In this document: piece after piece, positions 45,079-53,567 of the stretch
How positions within the stretch are numbered: the stretch's first letter is position 1
How the letters are laid out: the number at the start of each line of letters is the position of its first letter
Assembly (NCBI RefSeq): GCF_009184905.1
Contig: NZ_WESC01000010.1
Location: forward strand, 1 to 64,000
Length of the DNA stretch: 64,000 nt
Direction: 5' to 3'
Source of the DNA: Parvibaculum sedimenti
Lineage (GTDB): Bacteria > Pseudomonadota > Alphaproteobacteria > Parvibaculales > Parvibaculaceae
Position numbers and translations under genes: made by a program
The notes under the pieces: generated by a model
Database searches by the model: none
What the model was told of the DNA's origin: nothing
Seen by the model: the letters and a program-made list of their open reading frames with translations, nothing else

Positions 45079-46161
45079 ATGACCGCGCTTGCGCGCCATA
45101 TCGCGCGCATGATCGAAGCAGCGGGACCGATCCCGATTTCGCATTACATGGCGCTGGCGCTCGGCCATCCCGAGCACGGCTATTACATGACGCGCGATCC
45201 GCTCGGCGCGCGGGGCGACTTCACCACCGCGCCGGAAGTGAGCCAGATGTTCGGCGAACTCGTCGGGCTCTGGATCGCGGACGCCTGGATTGCGCAAGGA
45301 CGGCCTTCGCCCTTCATCCTTGCCGAACTCGGACCCGGACGCGGCACGCTGATGGCCGACGCGCTGCGCGCGCTCCGCGCCGTGCCGGGTGTGCTCGATG
45401 CGGCGCGTGTGCATTTCGTCGAAACGAGCCCTGTTCTCCGCGCGGCGCAAGCGCGCCTCGTCCCCCGCGCAACATGGCATGAGCGTTTCGATCAGCTGCC
45501 GCCGGACCCGCTCTTTCTCGTCGCCAATGAGTTCTTCGATGCGCTTCCCATTGCGCAATATGTGAAGACGGAACGCGGCTGGTGCGAGCGGCATGTCGCG
45601 CTCGCGGATGGCACCACCGAAGAGAACCCGCGCTTCGTGCCCGTTCTCGCCCCCGTCGCGACGCCCGCCACCGTGCTTCCGCCCGCGATGCGCAACGCAG
45701 ACCTTGGCAGCATCGGCGAAATCTCGCCCGCCTCCACTGGCATTGCCGAAGCCATTGCCCGGCGCATCGCAGGGCTTGGCGGCGCGGCGCTCATTATCGA
45801 TTACGGCCATCCGAAAAGTGCCGCAGGCGATACGCTGCAGGCGCTGAAGGCGCATCAATATGTCGATGTCTTCGACACGCCCGGCGAAGCGGACATAACC
45901 GCCCATGTCGATTTCGAAGCGCTGGCGGACGCCGCCATGCGCGGCGGTGCAAAGCCTTACGGCCCCGTGGAGCAAGGCGCATTCCTCAGGGCACTCGGCA
46001 TCGAGGCGCGCTCACATGCGCTGAAGGCCCGCGCGACGCCTGCGCAAGCCGAAGCCATCGATAGTGCATTGGCGCGATTGACGGCAGCCGACCAGATGGG
46101 CAGCCTCTTCAAGGTATTGGGCCTGACCGCGCCATCCGCGCCGGTGCCCGCCGGATTCTGA
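45079..46161 (+). CDS. MidA/NDUFAF7-family SAM-dependent methyltransferase
   Basis: Class I methyltransferase of 360 residues of the DUF185 group. ISHYMALALGHPEHGYYMTRDPLGARGDFTTAPEVSQMFGELVGLWI is the conserved N-terminal motif, FILAELGPGRGTLMAD the SAM-binding loop and NEFFDALPIAQYV the acidic-aromatic motif. The eukaryotic homologue NDUFAF7 methylates an Arg of complex I subunit NDUFS2; the bacterial role is likely similar. The ATG at 45079 comes 5 bases after lgt, and pgeF follows 13 bases later, so all three are cotranscribed. Confidence 0.9.
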   Translation: MTALARHIARMIEAAGPIPISHYMALALGHPEHGYYMTRDPLGARGDFTTAPEVSQMFGELVGLWIADAWIAQGRPSPFILAELGPGRGTLMADALRALRAVPGVLDAARVHFVETSPVLRAAQARLVPRATWHERFDQLPPDPLFLVANEFFDALPIAQYVKTERGWCERHVALADGTTEENPRFVPVLAPVATPATVLPPAMRNADLGSIGEISPASTGIAEAIARRIAGLGGAALIIDYGHPKSAAGDTLQALKAHQYVDVFDTPGEADITAHVDFEALADAAMRGGAKPYGPVEQGAFLRALGIEARSHALKARATPAQAEAIDSALARLTAADQMGSLFKVLGLTAPSAPVPAGF

Positions 46162-46174
46162 CAGGAACTCCCAT

Positions 46175-46948
46175 ATGCTTACCGCCAAGCCGCTCGACCA
46201 GCTGACGCATATACGCCATGGCTTCTTCACGCGCGAAGGCGGCGTGTCCGAGGGCATCCATGCGTCGCTGAACTGCGGCTATGGCTCCGATGACGACAAG
46301 GCGGCGGTGCGCGAGAACCGTGCCCGCGTCGCCCGTGCGCTGAGCGCCGAGCCCGAACATCTCGTCACCGTTCATCAGATCCACAGTCCCAATGTCGTGC
46401 GCGTCACCGAAACATGGGAACCGGCCCATGCGCCGCAAGCCGACGCCATGGTGACGGACCGCCCGTCGATCACGCTCGGCATTCTCACCGCCGATTGCGC
46501 GCCGGTGCTTTTCGCCGACGGCAAGGCCCGCATCATCGGTGCAGCGCATGCAGGCTGGAAAGGCGCCTTCAGCGGCGTGCTCGATGCGACCGTCGAAGCT
46601 ATGATCAAACTCGGCGCGAGGCGCGAGGACATCGTCGCCATCATCGGCCCCTGCATTTCGCGCGACGCCTATGAAGTGGGGCCGGAATTTCGCACCCGCT
46701 TTGTCGAGGCGAAGGCGGATGACGAGCACTTCTTCGCGCCCTCACCGCGTGGGCAACACTTCATGTTCGATCTGCCCGGCTACGCCACCGCGCGTCTCGA
46801 GGCGGCGGGCATCGGCGCGGTCGGCTCGCTCGGTCTCTGCACCTATGCCGACGAGCGCCGCTTCTTCTCCTACCGCCGCACCACGCATCGCAGCGAGCCT
46901 GATTACGGGCGGCAGATTTCCGCGATCATGCTCGCGCCGCAAGACTGA
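46175..46948 (+). CDS. pgeF: peptidoglycan editing factor (laccase-domain, YfiH)
   Basis: Protein of 257 residues in the YfiH/laccase-domain family. The metal site residues lie in VHQIHSPNVVRV, TADCAPVLFADG, GAAHAGWKGAFSGVL and the C-terminal GPCISRDAYEVG. PgeF hydrolyses misincorporated L-Ser from UDP-MurNAc peptides; the family also includes purine nucleosidase-type activity in other species. The ATG follows a GACAGGAACTCC ribosome site. It is the third gene of the lgt-midA-pgeF unit. Confidence 0.92.
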   Translation: MLTAKPLDQLTHIRHGFFTREGGVSEGIHASLNCGYGSDDDKAAVRENRARVARALSAEPEHLVTVHQIHSPNVVRVTETWEPAHAPQADAMVTDRPSITLGILTADCAPVLFADGKARIIGAAHAGWKGAFSGVLDATVEAMIKLGARREDIVAIIGPCISRDAYEVGPEFRTRFVEAKADDEHFFAPSPRGQHFMFDLPGYATARLEAAGIGAVGSLGLCTYADERRFFSYRRTTHRSEPDYGRQISAIMLAPQD

Positions 46949-47044
46949 AACGGTAGCCAAAGACTTCGGCTCCAGCGTCCGAAGCGGTACCCTTGTCACG
47001 GACGAATCGCTCTCTCGCGCATTCGATCCGGCAGCGAGGCGTGA

Positions 47045-48055
47045 GTGCAGGGCGTAACGAAGGCAGATCATTGGCGGCGGGCACGCAGGCACTTCGGAAG
47101 AAGGCTGCGAGTCGCGACCGCCATTGTGATTCTCGGTCTCGCCGGCTGCACGGACGAGACGGCCCCAGCGAGGACCGCAGCTTCCGCAACAGCCATCAAG
47201 GTGAAGCTCGATTCCGCGGGCAATATGCGCCCATCGGAGGCAGCGATCCTCGCCTCGCTCATTGAGGAGCAGGCGATGCAACCCGGCATGCCCTTCGCCA
47301 CAGCCGACGCGCAGCACAAATATTCGATCGCAGGCGCGGTCGACGCCGGGCCCACACCCAAAGGCACCTACCTCGTCGCCGTGCTCGACATTCGCTCGCC
47401 CAATGGCGTGGCGCTTCACCGCATCGTCGAGGAAGACCTGATTGCGAAAGGAAACGGCGCCGGCCTTACCCGGTCCGATCTGACTCAGGTAGCGAGCGGC
47501 GCTGTGGCGAAGCTTGCGGCCTGGCACATCGCCTCGCTCGCCGCTGGCCGGGCAATGGCGGGGCGCGAGCCGGGCGACATGGGCCCCGACGCCACGGGCC
47601 CCGACGCAATGGGCCCCGACGCCATGATCGCGGCCGGGCCGGACGACGACATCACCACGGGCAGCATCTCCCACGGCACCCAGGCGGTGAGCCCCGGCTC
47701 GCGGCTTCGCTTCGATATCGACATGGGCCCGGCCCCCGGCGATGGCCGCGAGGCGCTGGCCGCCGCCCTTGGCGATGCGCTCAGGCGCCGCGCGCCGACG
47801 CCCCAATGGAATGCGGGACACTATATTGTGCGAGGCGAGGTGGCGCTTTCTTCCACGGCAGACGCGGAGCCCTCTCTTGCGATTCAATGGCAAGTCATGA
47901 CCGATGACGGGCGCCTCGTCGGCACCGTCATTCAGGCCAATGCCGTGAATCCGGCGCGTGTCGCCACGCGCTGGGGCACTCTCGCAGGCCAGGCCGGGGA
48001 AGCAGCGGCCAGCGGCGTGCTTTCCCTGCTCACACAACCCGCCAAAGGTGCCTGA
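47045..48055 (+). CDS. predicted lipoprotein of unknown function
   Basis: Protein of 336 residues starting with GTG at 47045. Basic residues, then VATAIVILGLAGC, form a lipoprotein signal with the lipobox Cys near residue 35, so it should be lipidated by Lgt, encoded just upstream. The exported part has a short repeat of GPDA-MGPDA type (about residues 178-193) inside a low-complexity linker dividing two beta-rich halves (about 45-170 and 215-335). I recognise no family. It lies between pgeF and prs and may be the last gene of the lgt operon. Confidence 0.7.
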   Translation: MQGVTKADHWRRARRHFGRRLRVATAIVILGLAGCTDETAPARTAASATAIKVKLDSAGNMRPSEAAILASLIEEQAMQPGMPFATADAQHKYSIAGAVDAGPTPKGTYLVAVLDIRSPNGVALHRIVEEDLIAKGNGAGLTRSDLTQVASGAVAKLAAWHIASLAAGRAMAGREPGDMGPDATGPDAMGPDAMIAAGPDDDITTGSISHGTQAVSPGSRLRFDIDMGPAPGDGREALAAALGDALRRRAPTPQWNAGHYIVRGEVALSSTADAEPSLAIQWQVMTDDGRLVGTVIQANAVNPARVATRWGTLAGQAGEAAASGVLSLLTQPAKGA

Positions 48056-48191
48056 AAGTAACATCTGGCCCATAGTTTTCGCAGGAGCGAAGGAGCCGGT
48101 GTTTACAAGCGCCCCGCCGCCTTGTTAAAACCCGCTCGCGCCGTCGCGCCGGCGTCATAATGAGCGCGGCATTCCCCGGGGGTCCAAGGCC

Positions 48192-49124
48192 ATGAAACTC
48201 GTCGCAGGCAACTCAAACCGTGCGCTTGCCGAAGCCATAGCCGCCTATCTCAACCTTCCCCTCACAAAATCCGTCGTCCGCCGCTTCGCGGACATGGAAG
48301 TCTTCGTCGAGATCCAGGAAAACGTCCGCGGCGAGGACGTCTTCGTGATCCAGTCGACCTCCTACCCGGCCAACGACCATTTGATGGAACTACTCATCAT
48401 CGTCGATGCGCTGAAGCGCGCCTCCGCGCGCCGCATCACGGCGGTGCTGCCCTATTTCGGCTATGCCCGTCAGGACCGCAAGCCCGGCCCGCGCGCGCCC
48501 ATCTCGGCGAAGCTCGTCGCGAACCTCATCACCACCGCTGGCGTCGACCGCGTTCTGACGCTCGACCTTCATGCCGGGCAGATCCAGGGCTTCTTCGACA
48601 TCCCAACCGACAATCTCTTCGCCGCGCCAGTTCTGACGCGCGACATCGAGCAGCATTACGATAACGGCAAGACCATGATCGTCTCGCCGGACGTGGGCGG
48701 CGTAGTCCGCGCCCGCGCCATTGCCAAGCGCATCAATGCCGACCTCGCCATCGTCGACAAGCGCCGTGAGCGCGCCGGCGAGTCCGAAGTCATGAACATC
48801 ATCGGCGACGTGAAGGGCCGTTCCTGCATCCTGGTCGACGATATCGTCGACTCGGCCGGCACCCTCTGCAACGCAGCCGAGGCGCTGCTGAAGCAGGGCG
48901 CGACGGACGTTTCGGCCTATGTGACCCACGGCGTCCTGTCGGGCGGCGCGGTCGCCCGCGTCTCGGCCTCGCACCTCAAGGAACTGGTCATCACGGACTC
49001 GATCCAGGCGACGGAAGCCGTGCGCGTCGCGCACAATATCCGCACCGTCACCATCGCCCCGCTGATCGGCGAAGCGATGCGCCGGACGGCGGAAGAACGC
49101 TCGGTGTCGAGCCTCTTCGACTGA
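48192..49124 (+). CDS. prs: ribose-phosphate pyrophosphokinase
   Basis: Enzyme of 310 residues that makes PRPP from ribose 5-phosphate and ATP for nucleotide, His and Trp synthesis. It contains [25 protein letters not shown], the ATP region [26 protein letters not shown], the flexible [22 protein letters not shown], and the PRPP loop [14 protein letters not shown]. The class I length is normal. It is a housekeeping gene with a long GC-rich leader and no visible operator. apt, a user of PRPP, is at the other end of the window. Confidence 0.96.
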   Translation: MKLVAGNSNRALAEAIAAYLNLPLTKSVVRRFADMEVFVEIQENVRGEDVFVIQSTSYPANDHLMELLIIVDALKRASARRITAVLPYFGYARQDRKPGPRAPISAKLVANLITTAGVDRVLTLDLHAGQIQGFFDIPTDNLFAAPVLTRDIEQHYDNGKTMIVSPDVGGVVRARAIAKRINADLAIVDKRRERAGESEVMNIIGDVKGRSCILVDDIVDSAGTLCNAAEALLKQGATDVSAYVTHGVLSGGAVARVSASHLKELVITDSIQATEAVRVAHNIRTVTIAPLIGEAMRRTAEERSVSSLFD

Positions 49125-49216
49125 GGCTGGGATCGACAAATGGCCATTTATCACACTCACCGCCCTTGATTCTGGTTACATCCAAGAGCAACTATTGTGC
49201 TCTCAAAAGGTGGATC

Positions 49217-49417
49217 ATGAGCACGAAGAAGAAAACGAACATCACTAAGACATCCGGTGCCCATATCGGTCGCAACGCCGCGACTGGTCGGCTTTCTACG
49301 TGCAAGGCTGCCGTCAAGAATCAAAAAACCTCTGCCTTTGGGGTAATGCGCGGCACCATGGTCATTAAGGGCGATGTCGTTAGTCCGCTGTACGGACGAA
49401 ATAGTTCAAAATCCTGA
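49217..49417 (+). CDS. candidate antitoxin of PIN-toxin pair, 66 aa
   Basis: Small protein of 66 residues, ATG 49217 after AAAGGTGG. The N-terminal half is Lys/Thr/Asn-rich and lacks a Phd, AbrB or RHH fold; the C-terminal half, FGVMRGTMVIKGDVVSPLY, looks like the toxin-neutralising tail of type II antitoxins (F-G-x-x-x-G-x-x-x-x-x-x-D). The PIN-domain gene begins 22 bases later. I infer that it is an unusual antitoxin with a disordered or DNA-binding N-terminus. A frame from 49166 would extend it upstream but lacks a ribosome site. Confidence 0.6.
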   Translation: MSTKKKTNITKTSGAHIGRNAATGRLSTCKAAVKNQKTSAFGVMRGTMVIKGDVVSPLYGRNSSKS

Positions 49418-49438
49418 TCTATCCCGCAATTGCCGCCT

Positions 49439-49873
49439 ATGGCCACTCCGTCTCCACTGCTTCTCGATACGCATGCTTGGCTTTGGTATTCATTGGGAGA
49501 GAGGTCCCTAGGGAGCAACGCCAGAAAGGCAATCGACGCGGCGCAAGCGAACGCGAAGCTCTACGTGTCTGTCGCTTCATGTTGGGAAATTGGGCAACTC
49601 GTCGCGAAAAAAAGGCTTTCGCTGTCCCTTCCAATTCGCTCTTGGATGCATCGCTCCATCCAGTCTATGGAACTCAAGGTGATCGACCTGCGGCGACGCC
49701 AAGTGATGGATGCTGTCGACATGATCGGTCAGATCGAATCTAAAGATCCATTCGACTCGTTCATTCTTGCTGCAGCGGCACATGCACGCGCAGATTTGGT
49801 TTCTGCAGACGGGCACATGAAAAACTATGCGAAATCGTCGGGCTATCTTGGCATAGTTGACGCTAGAAAGTGA
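49439..49873 (+). CDS. PIN-domain toxin (VapC-like ribonuclease)
   Basis: PIN nuclease of 144 residues, ATG at 49439. The acidic residues expected for metal binding are Asp10 in LLLDTHAWLW, Glu50 in SVASCWEIGQLVAKKR, Asp106 in DPFDSFILAAAAHARADL and Asp124 in VSADGH. The subfamily (short type II PIN toxins) cuts specific RNAs such as tRNA or rRNA stem-loops. It follows a small gene that is the likely antitoxin, 22 bases away. The base composition is AT-richer than in the neighbouring prs and rplY, a sign of acquisition. Confidence 0.85.
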   Translation: MATPSPLLLDTHAWLWYSLGERSLGSNARKAIDAAQANAKLYVSVASCWEIGQLVAKKRLSLSLPIRSWMHRSIQSMELKVIDLRRRQVMDAVDMIGQIESKDPFDSFILAAAAHARADLVSADGHMKNYAKSSGYLGIVDARK

Positions 49874-49916
49874 CGTCCGCAGGCTCTGACAGCCTCCCCT
49901 AAACCCTTTCCACGGG

Positions 49917-49945
49917 TTGAGTTTTCCCCTTTCGGGCGCTATAAC
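49917..49945 (+). promoter_or_regulatory. sigma-70 promoter of rplY
   Basis: TTGAGT at 49917-49922, a 17-base spacer, and TATAAC at 49940-49945. Transcription from about 49951 would give a leader of about 90 bases that contains the hairpins below. Confidence 0.65.
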
Positions 49946-49955
49946 GCGCCCCAAC

Positions 49956-50024
49956 CGGCGTCCACACCCCTGGAGGAAACGCCGCGAGCCACCGGCGGGC
50001 AGCCCGTCCCCGGGGCTATTTTTG
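49956..50024 (+). ncRNA. structured 5' leader of rplY, candidate ribosomal-protein leader
   Basis: Two hairpins: CGGCGT (49956-49961) with ACGCCG (49979-49984), and AGCCC (50001-50005) with GGGCT (50013-50017) followed by ATTTTTG. The second has attenuator-like features and ends just before TTGGAG, the ribosome site of rplY. Autoregulatory L25 leaders are known in Gammaproteobacteria; this would be a different alphaproteobacterial form, if it functions. Confidence 0.45.
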
Positions 50025-50040
50025 TTGGAGAATCAATGCC

Positions 50041-50718
50041 ATGGCTGAGACCCTGACGCTCAAGGCCGAGGCGCGTACGAAGAGCAGCAAGGGGGCTGTT
50101 CGCTCGCTTCGCCTCGCAGGCCGCGTCCCCGCCGTCATTTACGGCGACAAGCAGACCCCTGAACTGATTTCGGTGAACTACAAGGACGTGAACTCCCTCT
50201 ACCAGACGGGCACGTTCACGAGCCACATCCTCGACATCGAAATCGACGGCCGCAAGGAGCGCGTCATTCCGCGCGACGTGCAGCGCGAGCCCGTTCGCGA
50301 CTTCCTCATCCATGTGGATTTCCTGCGCGTCGGCAAGAACGCCAGCATCACGGTCGAAGTTCCGGTTCACTTCGTGAACCATGAAGCCTCGCCGGGCATG
50401 AAGGCCGGCGGCGTGCTGAACATCGTCAGCCACGAAATCGAACTCTCCTGCCCGGCGGACTCGATCCCCGAGGCGATCGAGATCGACCTCACCGGCTACG
50501 AGATGGGTTCGTCGATCCACATCTCTTCCGTCAAGCTTCCCGCCGGCGTGAAGCCAACCACGACCGATCGCGACTTCACCGTTGCGACCATCGCCGCGCC
50601 CGCGGCTGTCGTCTCGGCCGAAGCTTCGGCGCCTGCCGCCGCCGCTGCGGCCCCGGCTGCCGCGAAGGGCGCTGCGGCTCCCGCCGCTGCCGCCAAGGCG
50701 CCCGCGGCGAAGAAGTAA
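50041..50718 (+). CDS. rplY: 50S ribosomal protein L25, long form
   Basis: 5S rRNA-binding protein of 225 residues, the long TL5/CTC type. The N-terminal L25 domain begins LKAEARTKSSKGAVRSLRLAGRVPAVIYGDKQTPELIS; a beta-rich C-terminal domain (RVGKNASITVEVPVHFVNHEASPGMKAGGVLNIVSHEIELSCPADSIPEAIEID) follows; the last 40 residues are almost only Ala, Pro and Lys, as usual for alphaproteobacterial forms. The ATG follows TTGGAG. It is the first gene before pth, 24 bases away. Confidence 0.95.
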   Translation: MAETLTLKAEARTKSSKGAVRSLRLAGRVPAVIYGDKQTPELISVNYKDVNSLYQTGTFTSHILDIEIDGRKERVIPRDVQREPVRDFLIHVDFLRVGKNASITVEVPVHFVNHEASPGMKAGGVLNIVSHEIELSCPADSIPEAIEIDLTGYEMGSSIHISSVKLPAGVKPTTTDRDFTVATIAAPAAVVSAEASAPAAAAAAPAAAKGAAAPAAAAKAPAAKK

Positions 50719-50742
50719 TCTGGTTAGCCGGAGGCCGGCGCG

Positions 50743-51372
50743 ATGCTGCTTCTCGTCGGCCTCGGCAATCCGGGTCCCAAATACGCCTTCAACAGGCACA
50801 ATATCGGCTTCATGGCGGTGGATGCGATCATCCGCCGCCATTCCTTTTCGCCGGAGCGCCAGCGCTTTCAGGGCCTCGTCTGCGAAGGCACGCTTGGCGG
50901 CGACAAGGTCATTGCACTGAAGCCGATGACCTATATGAATGAATCCGGCCGCTCGGTCGGCGAGGCCATGCGCTTCTACAAGCTCACGCCCGATCAGGTC
51001 GTCGTTCTTCACGACGAGCTCGACCTGCCGGAAGGCAAGCTCCGCATCAAGACGGGCGGCGGGCATGGCGGCCATAACGGGCTGCGTTCGATCGATGCCC
51101 ATATCGGGCAGAACTACCGCCGTGTGCGCCTCGGCATCGGCCATCCCGGCGACAAGGACCGCGTGCTCGGCCATGTGCTGGGCGATTTCTCGAAGGCCGA
51201 CATGAAGTGGCTGGAGCCCTTCCTCGACGCCATCGTGGATGCGTCACCTCTTCTTGGCGAAGGCCATTTCAACAGCTTCGCCAACCGGGTGCATCTCGCG
51301 CTCAATCCGGAGCCGGAAAAGAAAAAGCCGGCGCCGAAGGATCAGAAGACCAAAGAAAACGGAGATAAGTAG
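50743..51372 (+). CDS. pth: peptidyl-tRNA hydrolase
   Basis: Enzyme of 209 residues that recycles peptidyl-tRNA. The motifs are [18 protein letters not shown] (catalytic His), [13 protein letters not shown] and [30 protein letters not shown]. The C-terminal 20 residues are Lys/Pro-rich. It is located between rplY and ychF with 2-24 base gaps, forming a translation-linked operon. Confidence 0.95.
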   Translation: MLLLVGLGNPGPKYAFNRHNIGFMAVDAIIRRHSFSPERQRFQGLVCEGTLGGDKVIALKPMTYMNESGRSVGEAMRFYKLTPDQVVVLHDELDLPEGKLRIKTGGGHGGHNGLRSIDAHIGQNYRRVRLGIGHPGDKDRVLGHVLGDFSKADMKWLEPFLDAIVDASPLLGEGHFNSFANRVHLALNPEPEKKKPAPKDQKTKENGDK

Positions 51373-51374
51373 TC

Positions 51375-52484
51375 ATGGGTTTCAAGTGCGGCATCGTCGG
51401 ATTGCCCAATGTCGGCAAGTCGACCCTTTTCAATGCGCTGACCCAGACGGCGGCGGCACAGGCCGCGAACTATCCGTTCTGCACCATCGAGCCGAATGTC
51501 GGCGAAGTGGCCGTGCCCGACCCGCGCCTTGAAACGCTTTCGGTGGCTGCGAAGAGCAAGGAAATCATTCCGACGCGCCTCACCTTCGTCGACATTGCGG
51601 GCCTCGTGAAAGGCGCCTCGCAGGGTGAAGGCCTCGGCAACCAGTTTCTCGCCAATATCCGCGAAGTCGATGCGGTGGCCTATGTGCTGCGCTGCTTCGA
51701 GGATGGCGACATCGTGCATGTCGCCGGCAAGATCGACCCGCTGGCCGATGCCGAAATCGTCGAGACGGAACTGATGCTCGCCGATCTCGACAGCCTCGAA
51801 AAGCGCGTCGCCGCCGCCGAGAAGAAGGCCAAGGGCGGCGACAAGGAAGCCAAGCAACTCGTCGAGCTGATGAATATCGCGCTCGAACTGCTGCGCGACG
51901 GCAAGCCCGCGCGCATCGCGGTCAGGCAGGGCAAGATTTCCGACGAGGACATGAAGGCGTGGAAGGGGCTCAACCTCCTCACCTCGAAGCCCGTTCTTTA
52001 CGTCTGCAACGTCGATGAAGGCTCCGCTGCGACCGGCAACGACTTCTCGAAACAGGTCGAGACCCGCGCCGCCGCCGAAGGCGCCGAAGCGGTCGTCATC
52101 TCCGCGCGCATCGAGGAAGAGATCGCGCAGCTTCCGACTGAAGAGCGCACCGAGTTCCTCGAAACGCTCGGCCTCGAAGAGCCCGGCCTCAACCGCCTCA
52201 TCCATGCGGGCTACAAGCTCCTTCACCTCATCACCTATTTCACGGTGGGCCCGAAGGAAACGCGCGCCTGGACGATCACGGTCGGCACGCGCGCTCCGGC
52301 CGCGGCAGGTGTCATCCATACGGATTTCGAGAAGGGTTTCATTCGCGCCGAAACCATCGCCTATGAGGACTACGTCAAGCTCGGCGGCGAACAGGGCGCA
52401 AAAGACGCCGGCAAGATGCGGCTCGAAGGCAAGGAATACGTGGTGCAGGACGGCGACGTCATGCACTTCCGCTTCGCGAACTGA
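51375..52484 (+). CDS. ychF: YchF/OLA1-family ATPase
   Basis: OBG-like P-loop protein of 369 residues that prefers ATP. GIVGLPNVGKSTLFNALTQTAA is the G1 motif, with the hydrophobic Gln-free G3 region DIAGLVKGASQGEGLGNQFL; the G4-equivalent is YVCNVDE. A coiled-coil insertion (about 120-190) and the C-terminal TGS domain (YFTVGPKETRAWTITVGTRAPAAAGVIHTDFEKGFIRAE) complete the protein. It binds the ribosome and is involved in stress responses. It is the last gene of the rplY-pth-ychF unit and is followed by a hairpin. Confidence 0.96.
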   Translation: MGFKCGIVGLPNVGKSTLFNALTQTAAAQAANYPFCTIEPNVGEVAVPDPRLETLSVAAKSKEIIPTRLTFVDIAGLVKGASQGEGLGNQFLANIREVDAVAYVLRCFEDGDIVHVAGKIDPLADAEIVETELMLADLDSLEKRVAAAEKKAKGGDKEAKQLVELMNIALELLRDGKPARIAVRQGKISDEDMKAWKGLNLLTSKPVLYVCNVDEGSAATGNDFSKQVETRAAAEGAEAVVISARIEEEIAQLPTEERTEFLETLGLEEPGLNRLIHAGYKLLHLITYFTVGPKETRAWTITVGTRAPAAAGVIHTDFEKGFIRAETIAYEDYVKLGGEQGAKDAGKMRLEGKEYVVQDGDVMHFRFAN

Positions 52485-52488
52485 CGTC

Positions 52489-52509
52489 AGGGGGAGCATT
52501 GCTCCCCCT
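52489..52509 (+). terminator. hairpin after ychF
   Basis: AGGGGGAGC-att-GCTCCCCCT, a perfect 9-bp stem five bases after the stop codon. No U-run follows, so termination efficiency is uncertain. Confidence 0.55.
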
Positions 52510-52558
52510 ACTGCTATCTGGTTAGGCTGCAACAGTTCCGGGCGGAGAAAGACCAGGG

Positions 52559-52578
52559 TGGCCAGACAGATCTGGCCA
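52559..52578. promoter_or_regulatory. 20-bp inverted repeat before MaoC operon
   Basis: TGGCCAGA-caga-TCTGGCCA, perfect 8-bp arms, 33 bases before the first hydratase gene. It is a candidate operator for an unlinked regulator, or a hairpin in the leader. Confidence 0.45.
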
Positions 52579-52611
52579 GGTATCAGAGTGTCTGAGTGAG
52601 TGGTGAGCGAA

Positions 52612-53079
52612 ATGCCCAAATATTACTGGGAAGATTTCAAGGTCGGCGACACGCTCGAATTCGGCACGAAGCACGTAACCCGCGAAGAGATTCTCGAGTT
52701 CGCGAGCGAATTCGATCCCCAGCCATTCCACCTCGACGAAGAAGCTGCAAAGAAGTCCATCCTCGGCGGGCTCTGCGCCAGCGGCTGGCACACCAGCGCG
52801 ATGCTGAAGCGCATGATATGCGACGCATTCGTTCTGGAGTCCGCCTCCGTCGGCATACCCAGCATCGAGGAGATACGCTGGAAAAAACCCGTCTATGTCG
52901 ACGACGTGCTTTCCGTCAAACGCACTTGCATCGAGCGGCGCACGTCCAAACGCCAGCCGGGAATGGGGCTGACCCGCTTCGCCTACGAGGTCTTCAACCA
53001 GAAGCGGGAAGTCGTGATGACAATGGTGGGCTGGGTCAAGTATGGCCGCCGCCACGCCGACGAAGCGGTGGAGGCCTGA
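52612..53079 (+). CDS. MaoC-family hot-dog dehydratase 1
   Basis: Hot-dog fold protein of 155 residues. YYWEDFKVGDTLEFGTKHVTREEILEFASEFDPQPFHLDEEAAKKSILGGLCASGWHTSAMLKRM has the MaoC core with FDPQPFHLD in place of the N-P-[LIV]-H motif. Such proteins act as (R)-enoyl-CoA or beta-hydroxyacyl hydratases. ATG 52612 is used; GTG codons lie at 52600 and 52603. Its stop overlaps the start of a second hydratase gene (TGATG), so the two may form a heterodimer. Confidence 0.85.
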   Translation: MPKYYWEDFKVGDTLEFGTKHVTREEILEFASEFDPQPFHLDEEAAKKSILGGLCASGWHTSAMLKRMICDAFVLESASVGIPSIEEIRWKKPVYVDDVLSVKRTCIERRTSKRQPGMGLTRFAYEVFNQKREVVMTMVGWVKYGRRHADEAVEA

Positions 53080-53567
53080 TGCCCTGGTTCGAGGATATTG
53101 AGCTCAACGTCAAAACGGAGCTCGGCAGCCATACGTTCACCGAAGAGGAGATCATCCGCTTCGCGCGCAAATACGATCCGACGCCCTTCCATGCCGATCC
53201 GGAAGCGGGGAAAGACAGTCCCTTCGGAGGCCTCATAGCAAGCCGGTGGCACACGGCGGCGACATGGATGAAACTCATGGTACCGCATGTTCGGGGGCGC
53301 GTTGAGCAGCCGGACGAAACGGGCCGCACACCTTCGGCAGGGCCCTCGCCGGGCGTTCTCGACCTTCAATGGCCAAACCCCGTTCGACCCGGCGACACGA
53401 TCAGCTACTCGACGATGCCCGTCGAAAAGGTGGAGATGCGCTCGCGTCCGGAATGGGGCATCCTCAGGAGCCGCAACGAGGGCGTGAACCAGAGAGGAGA
53501 GCTTGTCCTGCACTTCATCGGGCAGGCTCTCATCGAACGAAAACCAAAGACCGGGGAGACGAAGTGA
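53079..53567 (+). CDS. MaoC-family hot-dog dehydratase 2
   Basis: Protein of 162 residues. ELGSHTFTEEEIIRFARKYDPTPFHADPEAGKDSPFGGLIASRWHTAATWMKLMV follows the same plan as its neighbour; a longer middle segment (QPDETGRTPSAGPSPGVLDLQWPNPVRPGDTISYSTM) follows. Tandem overlapping MaoC genes are known to encode heterodimeric enoyl-CoA hydratases, for example for CoA-linked steroid or fatty acid breakdown. It shares one base with the previous stop codon and one with the next start, showing tight coupling. Confidence 0.82.
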   Translation: MPWFEDIELNVKTELGSHTFTEEEIIRFARKYDPTPFHADPEAGKDSPFGGLIASRWHTAATWMKLMVPHVRGRVEQPDETGRTPSAGPSPGVLDLQWPNPVRPGDTISYSTMPVEKVEMRSRPEWGILRSRNEGVNQRGELVLHFIGQALIERKPKTGETK

